Positions 44,236 to 52,452 are shown, counted from the first letter of the stretch. The stretch is 64,000 nt of DNA from Chitinophaga barathri (GCF_003807585.1 NZ_RMBX01000012.1:124001-188000); one strand, 5' to 3'. The notes: generated by a model from the letters alone, not told the origin. A program made the numbers and translations.

Positions 44236-44766
44236 ATGAATCAGCACAATGGCATGAGGCCACAGGATATAGCTGTTTTGATAAAAATAGCTGTATCGCA
44301 GGAATCCTTGATGAACAAGGATCTGGCGACTGCTTTGCATCTCAGCCCTGCAGAAATTGGTTATTCACTTCAAAGATCGGCTTATGCAAGATTGATCGAT
44401 CTGTCTAAAAGGAAAGTCATGCGGAATACTTTCCTTGAATTTATTGAATACGGGTTGCCTGTTGTATTCCCCGCTATTAAAGGCCCTTTGGCAATAGGAG
44501 TACCTACCGCATACTCCGCGCCCGTAATGGCCAGTTATCTTATGAATAACTCTTCCCAGGAGCAGATAGTGTGGGCTCATCCTGACGGAACTGCAAGGGG
44601 TGAAACAATTTCGCCTTTATACCCGAACGCAATAGTCGCAGCATTAAATGATCCGGAATTGCACAATCTGTTGGCACTGGTGGATGTAATGAGGTTGGGT
44701 AAGGTCAGGGAAAAAAAAATTGCGATAAAGTTACTCAGTCAAAAATTTGATATCGGCCATGCATGA
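44236..44766 (+). CDS. Winged-helix protein, candidate antitoxin/regulator of the NTase module
   Basis: From the ATG at 44236 this is a 176-residue cytoplasmic protein; an ATG at 44209 lies upstream of the promoter and is rejected. Residues 7-55 read as a winged helix-turn-helix (MRPQDIAVLIKIAVS, then NKDLATALHLSPAEIGYSLQ). The remainder is unassigned: GLPVVFPAIKGPLAIGVPTAYSAP and a predicted helical end. It overlaps the nucleotidyltransferase gene by 8 bases. The layout (small DNA-binding protein first, NTase second, palindrome in the promoter) copies AbiE-type and other toxin-antitoxin pairs, but sequence similarity to AbiEi was not evident to me. Confidence 0.6.
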   Translation: MNQHNGMRPQDIAVLIKIAVSQESLMNKDLATALHLSPAEIGYSLQRSAYARLIDLSKRKVMRNTFLEFIEYGLPVVFPAIKGPLAIGVPTAYSAPVMASYLMNNSSQEQIVWAHPDGTARGETISPLYPNAIVAALNDPELHNLLALVDVMRLGKVREKKIAIKLLSQKFDIGHA

Positions 44767-45433
44767 GAATATTGTGCGCATTAAATCCGTTGCTAATATA
44801 CTCCGGGGGCTGGGGCAGCCATATGTATTTGTTGGGGGAGCTACGGTTTCATTATATGCAACGCATAAGGCTTTAGCTGCTTCCATACGACCAACAGACG
44901 ATGTTGACGTGGTGCTGGAACTTGCATCGTACACCGGTTATTCCGCCATGGATGAACGGCTTCGGGCTATCGGTTTTGAGAATGCCAAGGATTCCGGTGT
45001 TATCTGCAGGTATAAGGTAGATGGTATAATTGTCGATATAATGCCGACAGCCCCAGGTATTTTAGGTTTCAGTAACAAATGGTATCCTGATGGTTTTCGG
45101 GAAGCTGTTACTTATACGTTCGATGATGGCATGGAGATATTGATATTTTCATTACCTTATTTTCTCGCCTCGAAATGGGAGGCACATATTTCCAGAGGCG
45201 GGAATGATTTGAGGACCAGCCGGGATTTTGAAGATATGGTATACGTTTTTGAAAATTGCCATGACTTCGATCGGCAACTGCTTGAAGGACCCAAGCCGGT
45301 TAAAGAATATTTCGCCAGGGAATTAGCCGTTCATCTAACGCATCCGGATTTTGAGGAAGCTCTTTATTGTCATATGGAGACGTCAGACCCAAACCGCATA
45401 TTGCAAAAACTAAAAAAGGTACTTGCTCTTTAG
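44759..45433 (+). CDS. AbiEii-like nucleotidyltransferase, candidate toxin
   Basis: From the ATG at 44759 this is a 224-residue protein with a DNA polymerase beta-type NTase core. The site reads VFVGGATVSLY (Gly26-Gly27), then RPTDDVDVVLEL with metal-binding Asp48 and Asp50, and a third carboxylate Asp93 in IIVDIMP. Further on, ASKWEAHISRGGNDLRTSRDFEDM matches the conserved Lys...Arg...(K/R)DxxD(L/M) region of AbiEii/AbiGii toxins. Such toxins transfer nucleotides to tRNA or other targets. It is coupled to the upstream gene by an 8-base overlap. The DNA looks more A/T-rich than its neighbours, hinting at transfer. Confidence 0.75.
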   Translation: MHENIVRIKSVANILRGLGQPYVFVGGATVSLYATHKALAASIRPTDDVDVVLELASYTGYSAMDERLRAIGFENAKDSGVICRYKVDGIIVDIMPTAPGILGFSNKWYPDGFREAVTYTFDDGMEILIFSLPYFLASKWEAHISRGGNDLRTSRDFEDMVYVFENCHDFDRQLLEGPKPVKEYFARELAVHLTHPDFEEALYCHMETSDPNRILQKLKKVLAL

Positions 45434-45558
45434 TCTACTTCCTTTGCAAGAATAATTTCCAACCTAATCAGGACACAGCTATCCCTCCGTGGCAGGCAAT
45501 CCTACCCGCACGCTCTCAAAGGCCTTACAGCCTTAAAATGAATGGAATCAGAATGGAA

Positions 45559-46050
45559 TCAGACAAATCCCCACTTCCGCCTGTACCATTCCCGTGTAAG
45601 CAGCACAATCGGCAGGCCCACGCAGGCCATGTGCACCACCCACCCGATGGCGGCGCCGGGAAAACTGAACTTCGCCTGCGGCGTAAGCGTGAGCGGAACG
45701 ATCACCAGGCTCATCATCACCCATACGAATAAACCATACAGGCAGCCGATAAGCCACTTATTCCCCTGCAGGAACCCCAGCTTCGGGTAAAGGATAAAAA
45801 ACAGGGCAGCCCAGCCCAGGGCAACGAGGAAATGGAGGAATACACCCAGCCAGATCACCGGCGGGCCCCCGCTGAAAGCCTGCATACCCATTAAGGAACT
45901 GGAAATGTACTTAAATACCCTGTCCGGCGGAACGCCGTTCCTGGCATAAGCGCTGATGACCGCCGCTGCGCCATCCAGCAGCCAAACGGTACATCCAATC
46001 ATCAGTACGGTGGCCAGAGGGGACACCGTACGCCCGTGAGTTGATATCAT
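45559..46050 (-). CDS. Four-helix membrane protein, DUF-type, unknown function
   Basis: From the ATG at 46050 this is a 163-residue protein with four hydrophobic helices (about 13-33, 62-83, 97-118, 130-150) and a basic end REWYRRKWG. The layout resembles YagU/DUF1440-like inner-membrane proteins. A TTG 9 bases upstream could also start it. Conserved polar residues are few, so no transport or enzymatic role can be suggested. It stands alone and is divergent from the ArsR-type operon. Confidence 0.65.
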   Translation of the reverse strand: MISTHGRTVSPLATVLMIGCTVWLLDGAAAVISAYARNGVPPDRVFKYISSSLMGMQAFSGGPPVIWLGVFLHFLVALGWAALFFILYPKLGFLQGNKWLIGCLYGLFVWVMMSLVIVPLTLTPQAKFSFPGAAIGWVVHMACVGLPIVLLTREWYRRKWGFV

Positions 46051-46229
46051 AGCGAGCAATTAGGTTGGATAAAAAGATTTAGATTTTGGTCGATGATTGG
46101 ATGACAGATACAATTTAAATCTTTCCCCCTGATTACAAATAGCACTTTTGTTTGTGTTTAATAATTATTTATTTATAAAATGTATATACTTCACTTTTCC
46201 AATAGACTTATCTGAAAATAAATATTTTC

Positions 46230-46260
46230 TTGAAAAATTAATTTTTCGGTGGTATTTTCG
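46230..46260 (+). promoter_or_regulatory. Promoter of the ArsR/SRPBCC operon
   Basis: TTG at 46230-46232, 20 bases, then TATTTTCG at 46253-46260. The ATG at 46265 lies 4 bases further, again suggesting a leaderless transcript. Confidence 0.6.
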
Positions 46261-46264
46261 GAGT

Positions 46265-46879
46265 ATGAAAGCGCAAAATCTCATCCAGGATACACAAACC
46301 GCTGCGGCCATGATGCACCCGCTGCGTATGCGTATACTGGAACAGCTCCGGGAGCCCAATTCCGCGGCCGGTCTTGCCCGCCTGCTGGACATGCCCCGGC
46401 AGCAGCTGAACTATCACCTCCGCGAACTGGAAAAAAACGAACTCGTGGAACTGGTGGAAGAAAAACGGAAAGGCAACTGCACCGAAAGGATCGTAAGGGC
46501 TACTTCCCGCTCGTATATGGTGTTGCTGAACACGGCCGCTCCGGTTGATTCGGACGAGATCGGCGATAAATTTTCATCCACCTACCTGCTTCAGTCTGCC
46601 GGACATATGATGCAGGACGTGGCCACGATGCAGGCCGGGGCGCACAAGGCCAGGAAGAAACTGGCCACTTTCACCCTGGAAACCGAAGTGCGTTTTGAGG
46701 ATCCATCGGCGCTGCATGCTTTTGCGGACGAGGTAGCCCAGACCATCGCGCGGCTGGCCATGAAATATCACCAGCCCGAAAACGCTCACGCCAGGCCCTA
46801 CCAGTTTCATCTGTTTTCTCATCCCACCATCAAAAAACAGGATCATGAAAAAAGAAACGAAAGCGGACCGCGTCATTGA
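46265..46879 (+). CDS. ArsR-like winged-helix transcriptional regulator
   Basis: From the ATG at 46265 this is a 204-residue regulator. Residues 10-75 are an ArsR-type winged helix: AAMMHPLRMRILEQLREP, then AAGLARLLDMPRQQLNYHLREL (recognition helix) and the wing ELVELVEEKRKGNCTERI. The rest, about 125 residues, is a helical effector or dimer region of unknown ligand; no metal-binding CxC is seen. The last 35 bases overlap the first SRPBCC gene, an unusually long overlap that ties their translation together. ArsR/SRPBCC pairs are common operons. Confidence 0.87.
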   Translation: MKAQNLIQDTQTAAAMMHPLRMRILEQLREPNSAAGLARLLDMPRQQLNYHLRELEKNELVELVEEKRKGNCTERIVRATSRSYMVLLNTAAPVDSDEIGDKFSSTYLLQSAGHMMQDVATMQAGAHKARKKLATFTLETEVRFEDPSALHAFADEVAQTIARLAMKYHQPENAHARPYQFHLFSHPTIKKQDHEKRNESGPRH

Positions 46880-47642
46880 CATCACCCGCAGTATCAATTC
46901 ACCCGTGAAGGCAGTCTGGAAGGCCCTCACGGAAGCAAAGGAGCTGGAACGCTGGTTCCCCCTGAAAGCAAATGTCACCGGTGAGGAAATACAACTGTCA
47001 TGGGGCAGCGATGTGAACTGGCATATGGAGATCGAAGAGGTAAAGGAAGAAGAATATCTCCGCCTCGGCTACGACGAATCACATCACCGCATTGTATCCG
47101 CGGTGCCGAGGCGCCTGGCTGTGGAGTTTTTCCTGCATGGCAAAGATGACGTTACCACGCTGCGGATCGTTCACAAAGGGTTTGGCGGTGAAGAAAGCTG
47201 GGACGAAATGTATGACGGCGTGCGCAGGGGCTGGGGCACGGAATCCCTCTCGCTGAAACATTACCTGGAACATCATGCCGGTAAAGACAGGATAGTGGCG
47301 CTGGCCAGTATACAAACGGACGGAGTATCGTACCAGGAATTATGGGACAAACTCATCGGCGGTCACCTGCGTATCAACGGCAATCACTATGCATGGGACA
47401 CGCCGGTAGATGAAACGTACGAAGGCCGCCTGATGTTCTACAACGAGCCGCAGGACCTTCTTGGTACGATGCAGGATTTTCACAACTCCCTGTTCCGCCT
47501 GTCCATCGAGAGGTTCGCCCCAGGCGGCGATATATACATCTGGGCCTGGATCGGCGCTTACGGCGTGCCTGAAAAGGAGATGAAGGAACTGGAAAAACAA
47601 TGGCAGGAAAAACTAAACTTACTATATCATGTACAACATTGA
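46845..47642 (+). CDS. SRPBCC (AHSA1-like) domain protein
   Basis: The protein has 265 residues. The N-terminal 145 residues form an AHSA1-type SRPBCC fold: DITRSINSPVKAVWKALTEAKELERWFP opens it in the typical way, and SLKHYLEHHAG is the long C-terminal helix that caps the ligand pocket. About 115 more residues follow (SYQELWDKLIGGHLRIN to GAYGVPEKEMKELEKQW), possibly a degenerate second domain of the same fold. Ligand and function are unknown. It is the second gene of a three-gene operon, overlapping both neighbours. Confidence 0.82.
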   Translation: MKKETKADRVIDITRSINSPVKAVWKALTEAKELERWFPLKANVTGEEIQLSWGSDVNWHMEIEEVKEEEYLRLGYDESHHRIVSAVPRRLAVEFFLHGKDDVTTLRIVHKGFGGEESWDEMYDGVRRGWGTESLSLKHYLEHHAGKDRIVALASIQTDGVSYQELWDKLIGGHLRINGNHYAWDTPVDETYEGRLMFYNEPQDLLGTMQDFHNSLFRLSIERFAPGGDIYIWAWIGAYGVPEKEMKELEKQWQEKLNLLYHVQH

Positions 47643-48057
47643 ACATATTCAATACATCCGCAAACCAATCGGGGAAGTGTATGACGCGCTGACCACGGAG
47701 AAAGGCCTGGGCGCCGTATGGACAGAGAAGCTGATCGTGAGGCCCGAACTGGATTTTGTGAATGAATTTGATTTTAACGACAATTACGATACGAAGTTCA
47801 AAAACATTGAGCTGACGCCATCCACGCGTATTCTCTGGGAATGTGTGCATTCAGATCCGGAGTGGATCGGCACAAAAGTTTCATTTGATCTTGAAGCCAG
47901 GGAGGATGTGACGGCGGTAACGCTGCGCCACACCGGCTGGAGGGAGCTTACGGAGTTCTACCGCTTCTGCAATTACAACTGGGCGCAATTTCTCTACAGC
48001 CTGAAGTTATACCTTGAAACCGGCAAGGGCCAGCCTTACCAGCAGCGTCAGTTCTGA
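47629..48057 (+). CDS. SRPBCC (AHSA1-like) domain protein, short
   Basis: This 142-residue single-domain protein overlaps the preceding gene by 14 bases. HIQYIRKPIGEVYDALTTEKGLGAVWTEK is the family opening (shown here as one motif region with Trp closing the first helices), ILWECVHSDPEWIGTKVSFDL the central sheet, and NYNWAQFLYSLKLYLETGKG the cap helix. It probably binds a hydrophobic ligand or acts with the longer SRPBCC partner. Its last 10 bases overlap the end of the convergent phosphatase gene. Confidence 0.85.
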   Translation: MYNIEHIQYIRKPIGEVYDALTTEKGLGAVWTEKLIVRPELDFVNEFDFNDNYDTKFKNIELTPSTRILWECVHSDPEWIGTKVSFDLEAREDVTAVTLRHTGWRELTEFYRFCNYNWAQFLYSLKLYLETGKGQPYQQRQF

Positions 48058-49865
48058 TAGCGGCGTATTACTTTCATGATCTTGTCGAACAGTTCCGTAT
48101 TCTCATACACTCCCCTGAAATCCATGGAGTGAGGGCCGTATGCAAATACCGGTACCATCACGGCAGTATGGTCTGAAGTGCTGAATTGCCCGTCCACATA
48201 CCCTTTGCGGATATTCCCATCCAGCAGGGTGAGGCCGCCCGTCTCATGATCCGCGGTTACGATCACGAGTGTTTCCCCGTTGCTGTCTGCAAAACGGATC
48301 GCTTCACCGATCACCTGGTCGAAGTCGAGCATTTCCATGGTGAGATAGGGAACGGAGTTTGCGTGGCCGCCGTAGTCTATCTGCGCGCCTTCTTCCATCA
48401 GGAAAAATCCTTTTTTGCCGCCTGAAAGCGTTTGTACGGTTTTGCGGAACGAACGCGTGAGAAATTCACCGCGGCCTTTCTGCATGCTGAAGGCTGCGCT
48501 ATCGTCCAGTACGATGAACTTATTGCCGCGGATGGTATCCAGTGCGGAAAGGCTGGTGGAGAAACTATAGCCTTTCTGCTGCAGTTGCTCACGGATCGGC
48601 AGGAAATGTTTGCCGCCCGCGCCGATGAGGATGCTCACGGGGCTTTGCAGGAAATCTTTTGCGATGGCGGCGTACCTGCTTCTTTCTTTATTGTGCCCAT
48701 AAAAAGCGCCGGGCGTGGCATCTGTGATGTCGCCGGAGCTGATGAGCGCACTTTGCATGCCAAGGGGCGCAATGAGGTCCGGGATGGCTTGCAGCGGTGC
48801 ATCTACCGGGTCTACGCCCACGGAGCGGTTATGCGTTTTTTTTCCGGAGGCCATGGCGGTGCCGCCCGCGGCCGAATCGGTGATATAGTTGCTGAAGGAG
48901 GCTGTTTTGGAAAAACCGATGTTCAGGAGTTTGAAGAGGTTCAGCTCGCCGAAGTTCGCGGTATATCCGGCATAGATCTGCGCCAGCCCCATACCATCCC
49001 CTATCAGCAGGATCACATTTTTCACCTTCGTTTGTTTGTCGTTGTTTTTGTAGGTGGGTGTGTACACATTATGCGAGGCCGTGGCCTGGTATTGTGCCTG
49101 CACGCGTTTGCGCAGGTAATCCGCAAGGGCTTCCACTTTATCGGTATTGATGTAATCCACCCCGAGATTGATCATTGTTTTCCAGGCGTTCACTTCATCC
49201 GGGGTAGCCCAGAAGCGGAACTTTTTATGCATGCCATGCACTTTGTTCAGCACGGCCTGTATTTTCTCCAGGTCTTCCTGCACGAGGTATCCTTTGCCGT
49301 TCCACTGGGTGTAGCTGCGGAAGTTGTCACTGATGATGGGGATACGCTCCAGCTGCTCCGGGGTATAGTTCTGGGAAGGGATACCGTCGAAGAGGATATA
49401 GGGAGGATAGTTTTTCCATAAAGCGGCATCCGGGCGCCCGCCGCTGATCACGATCTGCACTTTGGGGTTCGAGGTGATCTCCGGGTATTTTTCCAGTTGC
49501 TGCAGGAGGGCCTGCATGGTGGGCACACCGCTGGTTTTGAAATCTATCAGCAACTGTACGCCCTGTTTCATTTCGCCAAACACGCCTTTCTGTTCTTTGA
49601 TCTTCCGCAGCAACGGCTCCAGGTAAAGGCTGCGGAGTGTTTTACTGCTGTCTATCTCCGAAGCGGTATGCGCTACGTACAGTTCACCATTCCTTTCAAA
49701 TACATCCGCTTCAATAGATCCGAAGTTGCGCGCGAAGGCGGTTTCGAATGGGGCGGCCTGTAAATAGTCGTTGTGGGAATGCGCGTTAGCTGAGGTATAC
49801 TGTGCATTTGCGCGGACGGCAACGCAGCAGAGCAGTAGAACGAGGTATCGCATTGAAGTTTTCAT
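48048..49865 (-). CDS. Phosphodiesterase-like domain fused to alkaline phosphatase
   Basis: This 605-residue secreted protein has a signal peptide (to about residue 21). Residues 25-255 look like a PLC/GDPD barrel: AHSHNDYLQAAPFETA, FGSIEADVFERNGELYVAH, LLIDFKTSG and VDYINTDKVEALADYL. Residues 280-600 are an alkaline phosphatase domain with LLIGDGMG (Asp290, metal), nucleophile Ser331 in ITDSAAGGTAMASG, and TADHETGG. One chain could thus cut a phosphodiester and then remove the phosphate. Start choices are ATG 49865 or 49853. It is convergent with the SRPBCC operon by a 10-base overlap. Confidence 0.88.
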   Translation of the reverse strand: MKTSMRYLVLLLCCVAVRANAQYTSANAHSHNDYLQAAPFETAFARNFGSIEADVFERNGELYVAHTASEIDSSKTLRSLYLEPLLRKIKEQKGVFGEMKQGVQLLIDFKTSGVPTMQALLQQLEKYPEITSNPKVQIVISGGRPDAALWKNYPPYILFDGIPSQNYTPEQLERIPIISDNFRSYTQWNGKGYLVQEDLEKIQAVLNKVHGMHKKFRFWATPDEVNAWKTMINLGVDYINTDKVEALADYLRKRVQAQYQATASHNVYTPTYKNNDKQTKVKNVILLIGDGMGLAQIYAGYTANFGELNLFKLLNIGFSKTASFSNYITDSAAGGTAMASGKKTHNRSVGVDPVDAPLQAIPDLIAPLGMQSALISSGDITDATPGAFYGHNKERSRYAAIAKDFLQSPVSILIGAGGKHFLPIREQLQQKGYSFSTSLSALDTIRGNKFIVLDDSAAFSMQKGRGEFLTRSFRKTVQTLSGGKKGFFLMEEGAQIDYGGHANSVPYLTMEMLDFDQVIGEAIRFADSNGETLVIVTADHETGGLTLLDGNIRKGYVDGQFSTSDHTAVMVPVFAYGPHSMDFRGVYENTELFDKIMKVIRRYQN

Positions 49866-49962
49866 AATCGGCTAAAATAGCGAACTCCGGGAATAAGCGG
49901 TGATATGGGGAAGATATATTTTCGTTAACAAATAAAGAGTTTTAGAGAATCATTTGTTAATG

Positions 49963-49996
49963 AAAAAAGAATGCCGGGCTGTGGAGCCCGGCATTC
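49963..49996 (-). terminator. Rho-independent terminator of dnaA
   Basis: On the minus strand GAATGCCGGGCT pairs perfectly (12 bp) across a 4-base loop and is followed by six T, 28 bases after the dnaA stop. Confidence 0.9.
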
Positions 49997-50024
49997 AGAA
50001 TATTTTGCAGAGGTTGCGGTTAGG

Positions 50025-51458
50025 TTACATTGCTGCCAGTTGCACTTTTTGTTGCAACTCGATCACGCTGTCGCGGAAACTGTTGTCAGTATCCATAAGG
50101 TCTTTTACCGTCTGGCAGGAGTGGATCACAGTAGTGTGGTCTCTGCCACCGAAGTGTTCACCGATGGTTTTGAGCGAGTTTTTGGTAAAACTCTTAGCCA
50201 GGTACATGGTGATCTGCCGGGCCTGCACGATCTCGCGTTTGCGTGTTTTCTGCAACAATTTGTCGTAAGCTACGTCAAAGTATTCGCAGACCATTTTCTG
50301 GATGCTTTCGATGGTGATCTCTTTGGAGGAGGTTTTTACGAAAGATTTCAGCACGCGTTTGGCGAGCTCCAGGTCAATTTCTTTCCTGTTGAGGGATGAT
50401 TGCGCCAGCAGGGAGATGAGCGCGCCTTCCAGCTCGCGTACATTGCTCTGGATGTTGTAGGCTACGTACTTCACAACTTCCTTCGGCATTTCGAGGCCAT
50501 CGTTGCGCATCTTCATTTCGAGGATCTCCATGCGGGTCTCGAAGTCAGGCAAACCGACATCGGCGCTGAGGCCCCAGCGGAAGCGGCTCAGGAGTCTTTC
50601 CTGGACGCCATCCAGGTCTTTCGGCGGTTTGTCCGAGGTGAGGATCAACTGTTTACCGCTCTGGTGAAGGTGGTTGAAGATGGCGAAAAATGCGTCCTGC
50701 GACTTTTCGGCGCGGGCGAAGAACTGGATGTCATCCACGATCAGTACGTCTATCAGCTGGTAGAAGTGAATGAAGTCGTTGATGATGTTATTCTTGGAGT
50801 GATCGATGAACTGGTTAATGAATTTCTCGGCGCTTACATACAGCACGGCCTTGTTGGGGGCCTGTCTTTTCACTTCATTGCCGATGGCCTGCGCCAGGTG
50901 CGTTTTGCCCAGGCCCACACCGCCGTAGATAACGAGGGGGTTGAAGGAGGTGCCGCCTGGTTTGTCGGACACGGTTTTACCCGCCCTGCGCGCCACACGG
51001 TTACAGTCGCCTTCTATAAAAGATTCAAAGGTGTAATTGTGATTCAGCTGTGAATCGATCTGCACGCGTTTGATGCCCGGGATAACGAATGGGTTCTTTA
51101 CCGGGTTCTGTATCGTCAACGGGAAATCAACTTCACTGTCCTTCTGGGGTTTGGTGAACTGCGTAGGCATATTCACTGTTTTAGGGTGTTGATGTGGAGT
51201 GCCATTCTCAACGACTATCCGGTATTCCAGCCTGGCTTCTTTTCCTAATTCCCGCTTGATGGTTTTTCCTAACAGGCCTACATAATGTTCTTCAAGGTAT
51301 TCGTAGAAAAACTGGCTTGGTACCTGGATGGTTAAAACATTGTTCTCAAGCTTTACGGGTTTTATCGGTTCAAACCATGTTTTAAATGGCTGCCATTCCA
51401 CAATATCCCTGATTATATTCAGACACCTTTCCCAAACTTGTTCGCAAGTTTTATTCAT
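50025..51458 (-). CDS. dnaA: Chromosomal replication initiator protein DnaA
   Basis: This 477-residue protein has all four DnaA domains. Domain I (1-85) opens VWERCLNIIRDIVEWQPFKTWF. A linker follows (about 86-135). The AAA+ domain has Walker A GGVGLGKTH (about 179-187), Walker B VLIVDDIQFF and sensor LILTSDKPP. Domain IV carries the DnaA signature GGRDHTTVIHSCQTV for binding DnaA boxes. It initiates chromosome replication. No dnaN or recF lies next to it, as is common in Bacteroidota. A strong terminator follows; the 542-base region upstream is a candidate origin. Confidence 0.98.
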   Translation of the reverse strand: MNKTCEQVWERCLNIIRDIVEWQPFKTWFEPIKPVKLENNVLTIQVPSQFFYEYLEEHYVGLLGKTIKRELGKEARLEYRIVVENGTPHQHPKTVNMPTQFTKPQKDSEVDFPLTIQNPVKNPFVIPGIKRVQIDSQLNHNYTFESFIEGDCNRVARRAGKTVSDKPGGTSFNPLVIYGGVGLGKTHLAQAIGNEVKRQAPNKAVLYVSAEKFINQFIDHSKNNIINDFIHFYQLIDVLIVDDIQFFARAEKSQDAFFAIFNHLHQSGKQLILTSDKPPKDLDGVQERLLSRFRWGLSADVGLPDFETRMEILEMKMRNDGLEMPKEVVKYVAYNIQSNVRELEGALISLLAQSSLNRKEIDLELAKRVLKSFVKTSSKEITIESIQKMVCEYFDVAYDKLLQKTRKREIVQARQITMYLAKSFTKNSLKTIGEHFGGRDHTTVIHSCQTVKDLMDTDNSFRDSVIELQQKVQLAAM

Positions 51459-51904
51459 TTAATAAAAAATAATTAGTCGTGTTATTAATTTGGGTGTTCT
51501 CGAATACAAATTCTTCAATGCGGGCAGTTGAAGAACTTTTTTGACAGGACGACGAATATCTGTAGAAAATGTTGAAAAAAAAAATAAATCTGGCCTTGTT
51601 TATTTTCTAACAATTACAGAATGTTCTGGTCCTGTTTATTCAAGTTTTATCGGCTAAAACACCCGTTTAGCCTGCAATTCCATTACAACGAAAAGTGTTA
51701 AACCGTACAAGCATGATTAACAAGTAATTTGTAAAAGTGTTTACTTGTTTACATAAAATACCCGGCATATCTGGTAAAATACCATTGCCAAGTTCGCCTA
51801 TCAATCCGTAAACCCTTGGGTACTCAGTTGGCTGTAACGCTATTCACTTTTTTAGGTAACTGCTTTCTCGTTATTCTCAAATTCCGTGCAAATTTATGAT
51901 ATGG

Positions 51905-51921
51905 TTCGCAATAATTGCGAA
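51905..51921. promoter_or_regulatory. 17-bp inverted repeat upstream of the DUF3127 gene
   Basis: TTCGCAAT and ATTGCGAA are separated by one A: perfect 8-bp arms in the dnaA/DUF3127 divergent region. It may be an operator or replication-related site. Confidence 0.45.
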
Positions 51922-51964
51922 TAACTTGTGCAAAAGTAATTAAGCCGGGCTGTACTGAAAAACT

Positions 51965-51972
51965 TATCTTTG
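51965..51972 (+). promoter_or_regulatory. -7 promoter element of the DUF3127 gene
   Basis: TATCTTTG is an exact TAnnTTTG match ending 28 bases before the ATG at 52001. Confidence 0.55.
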
Positions 51973-52000
51973 GCGCAATTGAAATTTTAAATTTGTTATT

Positions 52001-52402
52001 ATGAGTTTTGAAATTACCGGAAAGCTGGTAGTGAAGTACAATACGGTTCAGCGCAGCGAATCATTCAAGACCCGGGAGTTTGTGATCGAGAAGTCGGATG
52101 ATATCAACGGCCGTGTGATCACGAATTATATCAAGTTTCAGTCTGTGCAGGATCGTACCAGCATTGTGGACCGTCACAATGAAGGGGAAATGGTTAAAGT
52201 TTATTTTAATATAAAAGGCACGCGTTGGGAAAAAGATGGTAAAGTGAATTATATCACCAACCTCGACGCATGGCGCATGGAAAGCATGATGCAGGCGCAG
52301 CCCGGTGCGGACCGCCAGCCAGACTACAACACCTCGCAGGAAGCTCCCTTCTCCCAGGGCGGCGGAAACAGTGGAAACAGCGGGGACGATTTACCCTTCT
52401 AA
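52001..52402 (+). CDS. DUF3127 protein, SSB-like OB-fold with acidic tail
   Basis: The protein has 133 residues. The first 90 form a small beta-barrel (FEITGKLVVKYNTVQRSESFKTREFVIE, KVYFNIKGTRWEKDGKVNYITNLDAWRM read as strands) of the DUF3127 type, an OB fold related to single-strand DNA-binding proteins. A disordered Gln/Gly/Asn-rich linker leads to the end GDDLPF, very like the acidic tip of SSB (DDDIPF) that recruits replication and repair proteins. It is probably a DNA-binding accessory protein in the cytoplasm. It lies opposite dnaA, which fits a DNA-replication role. A terminator follows. Confidence 0.85.
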   Translation: MSFEITGKLVVKYNTVQRSESFKTREFVIEKSDDINGRVITNYIKFQSVQDRTSIVDRHNEGEMVKVYFNIKGTRWEKDGKVNYITNLDAWRMESMMQAQPGADRQPDYNTSQEAPFSQGGGNSGNSGDDLPF

Positions 52403-52427
52403 TCGTTGGTCAATCTTATTATATCGC

Positions 52428-52452
52428 AAAGGCCCCGCAACGGGGCCTTTTG
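52428..52452 (+). terminator. Rho-independent terminator of the DUF3127 gene
   Basis: A perfect 10-bp stem AAAGGCCCCG/CGGGGCCTTT, a 3-base loop and TTTT. Confidence 0.9.

Larger units (their letters stand above)
51459..52000. other. Long A/T-rich intergenic region between dnaA and DUF3127 gene, possible origin region
   Basis: There is no gene in 542 bases, the longest gene-free stretch of the window. It contains A-tracts (51570-51590), a perfect inverted repeat TTCGCAAT-A-ATTGCGAA at 51905-51921, and two minus-strand TAnnTTTG matches (complement of CAAATTTA at 51889 and CAAAAGTA at 51931) that could drive dnaA with a long leader. I found no exact DnaA box (TTATCCACA or its complement), so an origin is possible only from position. 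Confidence 0.3.

Noticed and set aside
45367..45558. Open frame overlapping the 3' end of the nucleotidyltransferase gene and running beyond it
   Set aside because: It shares no motif with known families and overlaps the minus-strand membrane gene; its length is not significant.
51459..52000. DnaA boxes in the region upstream of dnaA
   Set aside because: Only loose matches such as TTATTCAAG and CTATTCACT were found; none has fewer than two differences from TTATCCACA/TTATTCACA, so no boxes are annotated.
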